From the NCBI GenBank assembly GCA_965219485.1, contig OZ244774.1:620001-684000 (forward strand): a DNA stretch of 64,000 nt, given 5' to 3'. Below, piece by piece: positions 25,883 to 35,070 of the stretch (positions within the stretch are counted from its first letter, which is position 1; each line of letters starts with the position of its first letter). The DNA is from UBA8337 sp937907245 (GTDB lineage Bacteria > Pseudomonadota > Alphaproteobacteria > RS24). The translations under genes and the position numbers were made by a program. A model generated the notes under the pieces. It was not told the DNA's origin and did not search any database. It saw only the letters and a list, made by a program, of their open reading frames with translations.

Positions 25883-27229
25883 ATGACTGTTCGCACTCGT
25901 TTCGCTCCTAGCCCAACTGGCCGCCTGCACGTTGGCAACGCACGCGCCGCTTTGTTTTGTTATCTCTTCGCCAAATCGCAAGGCGGCAATTTCGTGTTGC
26001 GGATGGATGACACCGACCAAGCTCGCTCGACAGCCGAGTTCGCACAAGGCATTCACACAGACCTAGCTTGGCTGGGGCTGACCCATGACGAAACAGCCAA
26101 ACAATCCGAGCGCTTTGCACGCTATGAAGAGGTGTTTACCCAGCTCAAAGAGCAGGGTTTGGCCTATGCGTGCTATGAGACGCCAGACGAGTTAGACCGA
26201 AAACGCAAACGCCAATTGGCCCGCGGACTTCCCCCCGTCTATGACCGCGCAGCGCTGGAGCTTAGCGCCGATGAAATTGCCGCCTATGAAGCGGAAGGCC
26301 GCTTGCCGCATTGGCGCTTTAAGTTGTCTGGCAACCCTGTGTCTTGGCCTGACATGGTGCGTGGAGAGCAAAAAATTGAGACTGCTAGCCTGTCGGATCC
26401 GGTTATTCGGCGCGGCGATGGCACGTGGCTCTACACTTTGCCGAGCGTGGTCGATGATTTGGATATGAAAATCACTCATGTTATTCGCGGCGAAGACCAT
26501 GTCACCAATACCGGCGCGCAAGTAGAATTAATTGCGGCCATGGGTGGAGAGCTTCCGGTTTTTGCTCATTTTTCGCTGATGCTGGCTGCCGATGGCGGGG
26601 CTTTGTCGAAACGCCTTGGGTCGCTCTCGCTGCAAGATTTACGCGAGCAGGGCCTCGAGCCAATGAGCCTGAATTCCTTGATTGCTCGCCTTGGCACGGC
26701 CGACCCTGTGGAACCTGTGCGCGATATGGCCACGCTGATTGCGGGTTTTGATATGTCTCGCTTGGGCCGTGCGCCGGCGCGCTTTGACGCGGAAGACGTC
26801 ACCCGCCTCAATGCGCGTATCCTGCATGATTTGCCTTACGCCGATGTGGCCGAGCGCTTGCAAACCATGGGCGCCCCCGAAGGGGCCGAGTTTTGGGATA
26901 GCATCAAAGGCAATCTCACGTTATTGGGCGATGCCGCCGACATGGTGCAGCTCATCAACGGGCCGATTACGCCGATTATTGAAGCTGAAGACGCAGATTA
27001 CATTGCCCAAGCACTGGCTTGCTTGCCATCCGCGCCATTAGACGAGCAAAGCTGGTCGGCATGGACGGGCGAATTGAAAGCCTCGAGCGGGCGCAAAGGG
27101 CGAGGGCTTTTCATGCCTCTGCGCCAAGCCTTGACGGGCCAAGCCCATGGCCCCGAAATGCAACATTTGCTGCCACTCATCGGCTATGATAGGGCTACAG
27201 CTCGGCTGCAAGGCAATGGCGCAGCTTAG
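25883..27229 (+). CDS. gltX: Glutamyl-tRNA synthetase, GltX2-like
   Basis: 448-residue class I synthetase. The HIGH motif is present as HVGNAR (FAPSPTGRLHVGNARAA), and the KMSKS loop is shortened to LSKRLGS. DMVRGEQ and THVIRGEDHVTNT are characteristic of GluRS. It is slightly short, and alphaproteobacteria commonly carry two GluRS genes, one of which preferentially misacylates tRNA-Gln in organisms that use GatCAB. This copy has features of the second type, but specificity cannot be settled from the sequence alone. It lies between nadE and cimA in one orientation with short gaps. Confidence 0.9.
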   Translation: MTVRTRFAPSPTGRLHVGNARAALFCYLFAKSQGGNFVLRMDDTDQARSTAEFAQGIHTDLAWLGLTHDETAKQSERFARYEEVFTQLKEQGLAYACYETPDELDRKRKRQLARGLPPVYDRAALELSADEIAAYEAEGRLPHWRFKLSGNPVSWPDMVRGEQKIETASLSDPVIRRGDGTWLYTLPSVVDDLDMKITHVIRGEDHVTNTGAQVELIAAMGGELPVFAHFSLMLAADGGALSKRLGSLSLQDLREQGLEPMSLNSLIARLGTADPVEPVRDMATLIAGFDMSRLGRAPARFDAEDVTRLNARILHDLPYADVAERLQTMGAPEGAEFWDSIKGNLTLLGDAADMVQLINGPITPIIEAEDADYIAQALACLPSAPLDEQSWSAWTGELKASSGRKGRGLFMPLRQALTGQAHGPEMQHLLPLIGYDRATARLQGNGAA

Positions 27230-27248
27230 AACCTAAAGGAAGTTAAGC

Positions 27249-28871
27249 ATGGCGCGAGAGCGGCTTTATATTTTTGACACAACTCTGCGCGACGGTCAGC
27301 AAACGGCCGGCGTAGACTTTTCTGTGTCCGATAAAATAAAGCTAGCGCAAAGCTTAGATGCTTTGGGTCTTGATTACGTAGAAGGTGGCTATCCGGGGGC
27401 GAACCCAACCGACACGCAGTTCTTTGAAACCCTAGGCAGCCTAGAGGGCGCCAAATTGACCGCTTTCGGCATGACCAAACGGACAGGGCGCAGCGCCGAG
27501 AATGATCCGGGCTTTATGCAAATCCTCAACGCGCCTTCGCAAGCCGTATGCCTCGTTGCCAAAAGCTGGGACTATCATGTCGATGTGGCCTTGGGCATCA
27601 CCAATGACGAGAATGTCGAGACCATCCGCGATAGCGTAGCGGCCATTTTGGCGCGCGACAAAGAAGCGATGATTGATTGCGAGCATTTTTTCGATGGCTA
27701 TAAAGCCAATCGCGAATATGCCCTGGCTTGCGCCAAAGCCGCCGCCGATGCGGGCGCGCGCTGGGTGGTGCTATGCGATACCAATGGTGGCACTTTGCCT
27801 GAAGAAGTGTTTGAGATTGTCAGCGATGTGGTGCAACACATCCCCGGCGATAAACTAGGCATTCATACCCATAATGATACAGAAAATGCCGTGGCTAATT
27901 CTTTGGCCGCCATCCGCGCGGGCGCGCGCCAAGTGCAAGGCACAATCAACGGATTGGGCGAGCGTTGCGGCAATGCCAACCTCGTATCGCTTATTCCCAC
28001 CTTGCTGCTGAAGCCCGGCTATGCCGATAGGTTTGAGACGGGCATTGCGCTGGATAAATTACCGCAAGTGAAAAACGTATCGCTGCTGCTGGATGATATT
28101 TTAAACCGCACACCCAATCGCCATGCGCCTTATGTGGGCGCGGCGGCTTTTGCCCATAAAGGCGGCATACATGTCTCGGCCGTGATGAAAGACCCCTCAA
28201 CTTACGAGCATGTGGCGCCGGAAAGCGTGGGCAATTCGCGGGTTGTTTTGGTTTCCGACCAAGCGGGCAAAAGCAATGTGCTAGACCGTTTGAAGACCGC
28301 TAATATTGACGTCGATGCCAAAGACCCGGCGGTCGATGCAATTTTGCGCGAAGTAAAAGACAAAGAGCTGGATGGCTATAGCTATGATGGCGTTGGCGCC
28401 TCGTTTGAGCTTTTGGCTTTAAAACAATTAGGACGCCTGCCAGATTACTTCGAGGTAGGGGGCTATACCGTCAACATCTCGAATGAGGGCGGCACTCACA
28501 CCGTGTCAGAGGCCAGCGTGTCTTTGGTTATTGATGGCGAGCCTGTGGAAGGCCGCGGCACGGGAAATGGCCCTATCAATGCTCTGGATATGGCTTTGCG
28601 CAGCGATTTAAAACGCTATGCGGCAACCATTGGCAGCATGCGTTTGGTGGACTTTAAAGTTCGTATTTTGAACACCGGCACGGAAGCGGTAACCCGCGTT
28701 ACCATTGAGAGTGTCGATGCGGCTGGCCACAGTTGGCGAACCATTGGGGTGAACGCCAATATTGTGGTGGCTTCTTTTGAGGCGTTGAAAGACGCTGTCG
28801 TATATAAATTATTCAATGACGGTATTTCGGCGGTTCCCGAGGCAAATGGCCTCGAAACTGACGCGGAATAA
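27249..28871 (+). CDS. cimA: (R)-citramalate synthase
   Basis: 540 residues in the isopropylmalate/homocitrate synthase family. The TIM barrel begins YIFDTTLRDGQQTAGVDFS (metal Asp and catalytic Arg in DTTLRDG) and includes GIHTHNDTENAVANSLAAI and QGTINGLGERCGNANL. A LeuA-type regulatory domain occupies about 400-530. The DTTLRDGQQT start and the overall length match CimA (acetyl-CoA plus pyruvate to citramalate, threonine-independent isoleucine route). An alpha-isopropylmalate synthase is the alternative but less likely. Start ATG 27249 has AAAGGAAG upstream. Ends 13 bp before psd. Confidence 0.92.
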   Translation: MARERLYIFDTTLRDGQQTAGVDFSVSDKIKLAQSLDALGLDYVEGGYPGANPTDTQFFETLGSLEGAKLTAFGMTKRTGRSAENDPGFMQILNAPSQAVCLVAKSWDYHVDVALGITNDENVETIRDSVAAILARDKEAMIDCEHFFDGYKANREYALACAKAAADAGARWVVLCDTNGGTLPEEVFEIVSDVVQHIPGDKLGIHTHNDTENAVANSLAAIRAGARQVQGTINGLGERCGNANLVSLIPTLLLKPGYADRFETGIALDKLPQVKNVSLLLDDILNRTPNRHAPYVGAAAFAHKGGIHVSAVMKDPSTYEHVAPESVGNSRVVLVSDQAGKSNVLDRLKTANIDVDAKDPAVDAILREVKDKELDGYSYDGVGASFELLALKQLGRLPDYFEVGGYTVNISNEGGTHTVSEASVSLVIDGEPVEGRGTGNGPINALDMALRSDLKRYAATIGSMRLVDFKVRILNTGTEAVTRVTIESVDAAGHSWRTIGVNANIVVASFEALKDAVVYKLFNDGISAVPEANGLETDAE

Positions 28872-28884
28872 GGAAAGGCATATT

Positions 28885-29577
28885 ATGCGTGCGCTTAAAT
28901 CAGTTCTATTCCCCATCCACCCAGAGGGCTTTCGCTTCATCGCGATTTTTGCCTTTCTCACTCTGTTGCTGTTTTTCGTCTCTGACGTTCTTGGCTGGAT
29001 AGGGGTTATCTTGACTTGTTGGTGCGCGTGGTTCTTCCGCGATCCGGCACGGGTTACGCCCCAACGTAAAGGTCTGGTTATCTCGCCTGCCGATGGCGTG
29101 GTGAATATGATTACCGAAGCCGTGCCTCCCGCGGAGCTGGGCCTTGGCGACGAAGCTCTCCCACGCGTGTCTGTGTTTATGAATGTGTTTAATTGCCATG
29201 TTAACCGCCTGCCGGTTACCGGCCGTGTGGTAAAATCTCTATATCGTACAGGCCAGTTTTTAAGCGCCGATTTAGATAAAGCGAGCGACAAAAACGAGCG
29301 CCAATCTTTATTGATTGAAACCGAAGACGAAAAGCAAATTGTCGTTGTGCAAATTGCCGGTTTGGTGGCGCGCCGTATTTTGTGCTTCGCACATGAAGAC
29401 CAAGAAATGCATGCTGGCGAGCGCTTTGGCCTTATCCGTTTTGGCAGCCGTTGTGATGTCTATTTGCCAAAAGGCACATCGCCATTGGTCAGCATCGGCC
29501 AGTCGGCTATTTCGGGCGAAACGGTCTTGGCCGATTTGAAGTCTAAAGAAAAACCTCGCGAAACCGTGACGAGCTAA
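28885..29577 (+). CDS. psd: Phosphatidylserine decarboxylase proenzyme (short type)
   Basis: 230 residues, the short form without the long N-terminal part of E. coli Psd. There are one or two hydrophobic segments at about 15-55. SPADGVVNMI carries the first catalytic Asp, FMNVFNCHVNRLPVTG the His, and the self-cleavage site is FGSR with S188 becoming the pyruvoyl group of the alpha chain. Makes phosphatidylethanolamine from phosphatidylserine at the inner membrane. An upstream in-frame start (28816) would overlap cimA; ATG 28885 follows AGGAAAGG and gives MRALKSVLFPIHPEG, the usual family start. The next gene, pssA, supplies its substrate. Confidence 0.94.
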   Translation: MRALKSVLFPIHPEGFRFIAIFAFLTLLLFFVSDVLGWIGVILTCWCAWFFRDPARVTPQRKGLVISPADGVVNMITEAVPPAELGLGDEALPRVSVFMNVFNCHVNRLPVTGRVVKSLYRTGQFLSADLDKASDKNERQSLLIETEDEKQIVVVQIAGLVARRILCFAHEDQEMHAGERFGLIRFGSRCDVYLPKGTSPLVSIGQSAISGETVLADLKSKEKPRETVTS

Positions 29578-29580
29578 TTG

Positions 29581-30396
29581 ATGTCCGATAGTCAGAAACC
29601 CGATAATCAGATAAAAGCTACGCGCAAGAGAGCCACGACAGCTAAAACCTCGCTAGAAAACCCTGGCAGTCGTCGTTTTCCTTTGCGTCGTATCGTGCCC
29701 AATGCGGTCACTTTATTGGCTTTATGTCTGGGGTTGACGTCATTTCGTTTGGGGTTAAACAACGCTTTTGAGCTAGGTGTATTCTGTATTGTTCTGGCTG
29801 GATTTCTCGATGCTTTCGATGGTCGTTTGGCACGTATGCTGAAAGCCGAAAGCCCGCTCGGCGCGCAATTAGACTCGCTGTCGGATTTTGTAAACTTCGG
29901 CATTGCCCCCGTTTTGCTGGTCTATCTTTGGTCCTTGCAATCGACGGGTCGCGTTGGCTGGGCGGTTATTTTAATCTTTTCGGTGTGTTGCGCTCTGCGC
30001 TTGGCGCGCTTCAATGTCGATATGGAGGAAGCCGATCGCCCGGCTTGGAAAAGCCTATTTTTCATGGGCGTTCCTTCGCCGTCTGCGGGCGGTTTGGTGA
30101 TGTTGCCAATGTATCTACACCTCGGTGGGCTGATAGATATGTCTTCCGCCACGCCGTTTATTTTGGCCAATACGGTTTTTGTCGGCATCTTGATGGTTGT
30201 CAATTTCCCAACTTTTTCGGGCAAAGGTCTTTCCACCATTCGGCGTGATTTTGTGCTGCCGTTGATGCTATTCATCGGCTTCATGGCGGTGATGCTCTTC
30301 ACCTTCCCATGGGTCACGCTCACGGCCATGTGCGTCTTATACTATTTAGCTCTGCCGCTTAGCTGGCTGAGCTATCGACGCCACGCTGCCGCTTAA
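29581..30396 (+). CDS. pssA: CDP-diacylglycerol--serine O-phosphatidyltransferase
   Basis: 271-residue integral membrane enzyme producing phosphatidylserine, the substrate of Psd encoded just upstream. The CDP-alcohol phosphatidyltransferase motif DG..AR.........G...D...D is visible as DAFDGRLARM, then GAQLDSLSD. About six to eight hydrophobic helices follow. An N-terminal 30-residue basic tail (TRKRATTAKTSLENPGSRRF) precedes the membrane part. ATG 29581 is used; a TTG directly before it would give one extra residue. The last four bases overlap the end of the convergent RND permease gene. Confidence 0.93.
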   Translation: MSDSQKPDNQIKATRKRATTAKTSLENPGSRRFPLRRIVPNAVTLLALCLGLTSFRLGLNNAFELGVFCIVLAGFLDAFDGRLARMLKAESPLGAQLDSLSDFVNFGIAPVLLVYLWSLQSTGRVGWAVILIFSVCCALRLARFNVDMEEADRPAWKSLFFMGVPSPSAGGLVMLPMYLHLGGLIDMSSATPFILANTVFVGILMVVNFPTFSGKGLSTIRRDFVLPLMLFIGFMAVMLFTFPWVTLTAMCVLYYLALPLSWLSYRRHAAA

Positions 30397-33300
30397 AGTT
30401 CTAGCTTTTCAAGTTCATCGTCGAGCTGGCCCATTCTTTGGCCCATGCGCTGGCGAAGATTGGTTTTGCCCCGAAGGCGGGCAAAGCGCTCGCCAAAGGT
30501 TGTCGGTAAAGACAACATCACAGGCACCAAAATAAGTGTCAGCAGGGTAGAGAAACCCAATCCGAAGATAATTGCGGTCGACAGTTGCACCCACCAAGCG
30601 GCGGTCGGTTCGTTGAACTGCACCGAGCGGTCAACCACATCAACCGAAACTTGAACCGCCATAGGGAATAGACCAATCATCGTCGTAATGGTGGTCAGCA
30701 AGATAGGGCGTAAGCGCTGGCCTGCTGTTTTCAAAATCACATCGATACGCTCCATGCCTGTTTCGAGCAGGCGTTGATAGGTGTCGATGAGCACGATGGA
30801 GTTATTCACCACGATGCCAGCTAGCGCAACCACGCCGGTGCCGGTCATAATAACGGAGAAAGTCTGTCCCGTTACCACCATGCCCAGCAAGACGCCAATG
30901 GTCGATAAAACCACGGTCGAGAGTGTGAGCAGGGTGCAATATAAGCTGTTGAACTGCATCAGCAGAATAATGAACATCAAGAATAACGAGGCTAGCATTG
31001 CGCGCCCCAGGAAGGCTGTAGCGGCAGCCGCCTCTTCATTGGCGCCACGCAATCGCACGGCAACGCCTGAGGGTAGCTCTTGCGTCTCTATCCAGTTCAT
31101 AAAGTCATTTTCTAAATCGGTTGCCAAATATTCGACCCCTGTCTCAGGGTTGATGCTCATCGAGGCTTTGACTTCGAAAACCCGACGGCCATCGACGCGC
31201 GCGATACTGTCTCGTCGTTCTGAGGCTTCCCGCGTTACGAAATTGGTAATCGGCACATTGCCTGCTGGCGTGCGAACCCGCAGTTGGTCGAGTTGATCAA
31301 AAGAGCGAGCATCATTTGGGTAGCGTGCGCGAATTTCAATCTCATCATCGCTATCATCTGGGCGATAATGGCCCACCAAAATACCATTGGTGACCAATTG
31401 CACGACATTGCCGAGGGTCAAAATATCGGCTTGGAAACGACCTGCCGCTTCGCGATCTACCGCCAAGCTCCACTCGATACCTGGTAGGGGCAAGGTATCC
31501 TCAACATCTTGGTAGAGGTCTGAGCGACGGTTAAAGTAGTCTTTAATCCGATCTGACATGAGGGTTATTTGGGTTAAGTCCTGACCGCTGACTTCAACTT
31601 CAATGCCTTTGCCGGTAGGGGGGCCTTGTTCGCGTTCTTTGACTTCCACTTCGATGCCAGCAAACCTGCGAGATCGCTCGGTAATGTCCCTCATAATTTC
31701 TGTGGCTGGACGGCGGGTGGTGAAATGAGTGAACTCAATACGCACCATGCCAATCAGGTCAGCGGGTAACTCGCCATCGCCCATGTTGCGGGAGCCGTCA
31801 CCGCTACCCAGAGCCGGGCCAGCTTGTGCGAAAGCATTTAGAATGCCAGGGGTGGACAGAATAATCTCTTCCACGCGCAAGGTCGCTTGATTGGCCTCTT
31901 CAACAGATAAATTGCCACGCCCCTTAACCAGAACATTGGCTTGATAAGGCTCAATATCAGCCGAGAACTCAACTCCAGCCCCGTGCTTGCCATAAAGCAT
32001 AACCACCGAAACCAAAATCGCGATCGAGATGGAAATCGTGGCAATCGGCCAATTGATGCAGGTTTTCAGGAAGCGCAAATAGCGCCCCGTGAAGCCGGGG
32101 GTTTGGCTGACATATAGTTTTTTGTCGCCGGCGAGGCTAGTCAGAAGGGGGTCTCCTTCTTGCTCAGATTTACCGACTAAACCGCCAATGACGGGCAAGA
32201 AAACCATCGCTGTGGCCAGCGAAGCGCAGAGCAAAATGATAACGGTAATGGGCAAAAAGGACATGAATTTGCCACTTACGCCGGGCCAGAAAAGCATCGG
32301 AGCAAAGGCCGCCAGAGTGGTGCCAGTGGAAGATACAATCGGCCAGAACATGCGCGAGGAAGCCATGGCATAGGCTTGTTTGCGGTCGAGACCTTCGGCC
32401 ATTTTTCGGTCGGCATATTCAACCACCACAATGGCGCCATCCACCAAAATACCAACCGATAAAATAAAGCCGAACATAATCATCATGTTCAAAGTCATGC
32501 CCAAAAGGTCAACAATAAGGAAGCCGACAAGGAACGAGGTTGGAATAGATAAGCCCACCAGCAAAGCCGAGCGCAAGCCAAGTGCGGCGATAACCAAAAT
32601 CATCACCAATAAAATAGCATTGGAAATAGATATCTCTAGCGAGCCGAGCATTTCAAAAATGAAGCTCGAGATATCCGAGGAAAAATCGACCTCAATGTTC
32701 TCGGGCCAATCTTCGGTAAAAGCCAAAGAAAGTTTGCGCACATCGCGGGTGCTGTTCACAATGTTGGCACCTAAGCGCTTTGTGACTTCGATAGAGATTG
32801 TTGGCTGGCCGTTATATCGGGCTACAATGGCTTGGTCTTTAAAGCTTCGACGGATTTCGGCAATATCACTGAGGCGCACCACGGCGTCGCCTTGGGTTTT
32901 TATCGGCAATTGATACACATCGGCGGCATTTTCGATGAGACCCGGTACCGACAGCGCAAAGCGGCCATTGCCATTATCAATGCTGCCAGCCGGCACCAGT
33001 TGGTTGTTGCGCGCCAGCGTATTGTAGAGTTCGGTGGCGGTAATATTGTAGTTTTCCATGGCGCTCGGATTGATAACCACTTCCAAAACTTCTTCGCGAT
33101 GGCCAATGAGCTTGGCTTCCAGCACGCTTGGCATGCCGGAGATTTCTTCTTTTAATTTATTGGCATAGGTAAACAGCTCGCGCTCTGACCCCGGGCTCGT
33201 CAGATTAACCATAATAACCGGAAACAGGCCGGCATTAAACTCGCGGATATCGGGTTCTTCGGCGTCAGATGGCATTTCGGAGCGCGCTTGATCCATTTTC

Positions 33301-33635
33301 TCTCGCACATCGAGCAGGGCTTGGTCTTTGTCAAAGCTCACATCAAACTCGAGGATAACTGCGCCATAATTTTGGGCCGAGACGGAACGCATTTCTTTGA
33401 GGCCAGTTAGCGTACGAAGCTCCAGCTCCATGGGCTTCACCAATAAGCGCTCGGCATCGGTAGGCGCAATGCCAGGAAGCACCACACCAACGTAAATAAT
33501 TGGAATGGGAATATCCGGATCGGCTTCGCGCGGCAGAGTGACATAAGAGCCAAGCCCGCCAAGCAACAAAGCGGCAAGAATGGTTAAAACGGCTCGGCTA
33601 CGGCCAATGGCCGCCGTAATAAAATTATACATCAT
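30393..33635 (-). CDS. RND-family efflux permease
   Basis: 1080-residue inner-membrane pump of the AcrB/HAE1 superfamily with 12 transmembrane helices and two large periplasmic loops. N-terminal LPREADPDIPIPIIYVG, the TM2-TM4 block ending SVGILVDGAIVVVEYADR and the TM10 block GVVALAGIVVNNSIVLIDTY are diagnostic. In AcrB the proton path uses D407, D408 and K940; here the aligned positions read D, G and N, so one acid remains and the lysine is replaced. This pattern occurs in other RND subgroups. Its start overlaps the end of the adaptor gene (ATGA). Substrate unknown; no outer-membrane factor gene is nearby. Confidence 0.92.
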   Translation of the reverse strand: MMYNFITAAIGRSRAVLTILAALLLGGLGSYVTLPREADPDIPIPIIYVGVVLPGIAPTDAERLLVKPMELELRTLTGLKEMRSVSAQNYGAVILEFDVSFDKDQALLDVREKMDQARSEMPSDAEEPDIREFNAGLFPVIMVNLTSPGSERELFTYANKLKEEISGMPSVLEAKLIGHREEVLEVVINPSAMENYNITATELYNTLARNNQLVPAGSIDNGNGRFALSVPGLIENAADVYQLPIKTQGDAVVRLSDIAEIRRSFKDQAIVARYNGQPTISIEVTKRLGANIVNSTRDVRKLSLAFTEDWPENIEVDFSSDISSFIFEMLGSLEISISNAILLVMILVIAALGLRSALLVGLSIPTSFLVGFLIVDLLGMTLNMMIMFGFILSVGILVDGAIVVVEYADRKMAEGLDRKQAYAMASSRMFWPIVSSTGTTLAAFAPMLFWPGVSGKFMSFLPITVIILLCASLATAMVFLPVIGGLVGKSEQEGDPLLTSLAGDKKLYVSQTPGFTGRYLRFLKTCINWPIATISISIAILVSVVMLYGKHGAGVEFSADIEPYQANVLVKGRGNLSVEEANQATLRVEEIILSTPGILNAFAQAGPALGSGDGSRNMGDGELPADLIGMVRIEFTHFTTRRPATEIMRDITERSRRFAGIEVEVKEREQGPPTGKGIEVEVSGQDLTQITLMSDRIKDYFNRRSDLYQDVEDTLPLPGIEWSLAVDREAAGRFQADILTLGNVVQLVTNGILVGHYRPDDSDDEIEIRARYPNDARSFDQLDQLRVRTPAGNVPITNFVTREASERRDSIARVDGRRVFEVKASMSINPETGVEYLATDLENDFMNWIETQELPSGVAVRLRGANEEAAAATAFLGRAMLASLFLMFIILLMQFNSLYCTLLTLSTVVLSTIGVLLGMVVTGQTFSVIMTGTGVVALAGIVVNNSIVLIDTYQRLLETGMERIDVILKTAGQRLRPILLTTITTMIGLFPMAVQVSVDVVDRSVQFNEPTAAWWVQLSTAIIFGLGFSTLLTLILVPVMLSLPTTFGERFARLRGKTNLRQRMGQRMGQLDDELEKLEL

Positions 33636-34804
33636 CGGATTTGTGCCCCATTTTGGCTCATCGCTGTCACAGGTTCGATTTCAAAATCAACTTCGCGGCC
33701 GTCGCGCGTATATTCGCCACCGCGCACAATCACTTTTTCCGAAGCCGCCAGACCCACAACCACAGCTCCGCCGCGGTCATCGGCAATCACTTGCACCGGA
33801 CGAATAGCCACGCGGTTGCCATCGACAACGCGGACGCTCAATTGGCCGCTATCGCCCAAGGTCAAAACACTTTGGGGAATACGAGTGGCCAAAACACTGC
33901 CTGTGTTCAGCTGCAATTCAGCACTCACGCCATCGCGCAATTTTAAATCTTTATTGGGAACCTCCAGCTCCATCCGAAACGTGCGGGTCGACATATTCGG
34001 GGTTTCGGCGATATAGCGAACAAAGCCGCTGACGGTCTCGCCCGTTGCCAATTTGGCCGTACCGCGGGCGCCAATGTCGACATGCTTCACATGGTTTTCA
34101 GCGATATGAGCGACAATCAGCAGCGGGTCTTTGTCGATAATCGTGCCGCAAGGCTGGCCAATACTCATGAAATGGCCAATTTCCACAGGCTGCGTATCTA
34201 GGATGCCACCAAAGGGGGCTTTGATTTTGGTTCGATTATACTCGACCAAAGCGCCTTTTACAGATGCCACGGCGGCGTCATAGGAGGCGCGCGCGCTGGC
34301 CAATTGGCTTTTTGAGGTATGGCCTTGTTTGTTGAGTTTCACGGCCGCGTCATAGTCAATTTTGCGCGCATCGCGCAAAGCCCGCGATTGGTCTAGCTGG
34401 GCTTGGCGGGCGCCAAAATCGATTTGGCACACGGTCTGGCCTTTTTGCACGAAGGAACCTTTTTCGACAGGTAAGCCAGTAATAGTTCCGCCAGTTTCAG
34501 CGGATATGGTCACGATTTTATCGGCTTCTGTGCGGGCTTGAAGTTTGATTTTATTGACGAAAGGCTCCGCTTTCAAATCTTGAACCACAACTTTAAAAAG
34601 AGAAGTTTTTGCGTTGACGTCAAACAGGGGCTTGGCCATTTCCAAGGGTTCCGATTTTTCCGACATAATACCGCTCATCAACCAAGCAAAAATGCCTAGG
34701 ATAACCACAAAAGAGGTTAAAATAGCGCGGCTTACCCCAAATCTGCGTTTCGCGGGGCGCTCGACGATGTCTTGCGTGTCGTGGTTTTCAGGATCAAAGG
34801 CCAT
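33632..34804 (-). CDS. RND efflux periplasmic adaptor (membrane fusion protein)
   Basis: 390 residues. There is an N-terminal membrane anchor at about 25-45 (ILTSFVVILGIFAWLMSGIM) after a charged cytoplasmic tail. The lipoyl halves are at TGLPVEKGSFVQKGQTVCQID and APFGGILDTQPVEIGHFMS, separated by an alpha-hairpin (about 130-190). The beta-barrel and membrane-proximal domains follow (MELEVPNKDLKLRDGVSAEL). No lipobox, so it is anchored by the helix. First gene of a two-gene operon with the RND permease. Confidence 0.9.
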   Translation of the reverse strand: MAFDPENHDTQDIVERPAKRRFGVSRAILTSFVVILGIFAWLMSGIMSEKSEPLEMAKPLFDVNAKTSLFKVVVQDLKAEPFVNKIKLQARTEADKIVTISAETGGTITGLPVEKGSFVQKGQTVCQIDFGARQAQLDQSRALRDARKIDYDAAVKLNKQGHTSKSQLASARASYDAAVASVKGALVEYNRTKIKAPFGGILDTQPVEIGHFMSIGQPCGTIIDKDPLLIVAHIAENHVKHVDIGARGTAKLATGETVSGFVRYIAETPNMSTRTFRMELEVPNKDLKLRDGVSAELQLNTGSVLATRIPQSVLTLGDSGQLSVRVVDGNRVAIRPVQVIADDRGGAVVVGLAASEKVIVRGGEYTRDGREVDFEIEPVTAMSQNGAQIR

Positions 34805-35070
34805 GATTGTCTCTTTTTAATAATAACGGATTACGAATAGAACGCGTGAGCTGACATATTCTGTCGAATTAAAGGGTTTTTCTTCCCTTTCTACGCAGCG
34901 ACGAGCTCTTCGGATTTTCTACACCGAATAAACATAGACGTCATACTTTTTTTTAAGCTATTGCGAGCACCAAAGAATAATTTAAAGGCTTTTTTGAGGC
35001 CAGCCGGCAAAGCGACCTATCAAGCCTCGATTCTCAAGACCGGATACTCAGAACTGCCGCCCGATAAGGG
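34805..35070. other. 266-bp intergenic region, RND operon promoter side
   Basis: Lies between the start of the RND adaptor (transcribed leftwards) and the end of the FadH-like gene (also leftwards). AT-rich, with a short hairpin AAAGGG/CCCTTT at 34873-34892 and a short GACA-TATTC-TGTC symmetry at 34853-34865 close to the adaptor start. I recognise no regulator site, small gene or terminator with confidence. Confidence 0.5.

Noticed and set aside
34873..34892. Terminator AAAGGG/CCCTTT upstream of the RND operon
   Set aside because: Stem of six pairs, no T-run on either strand and no gene ending there.
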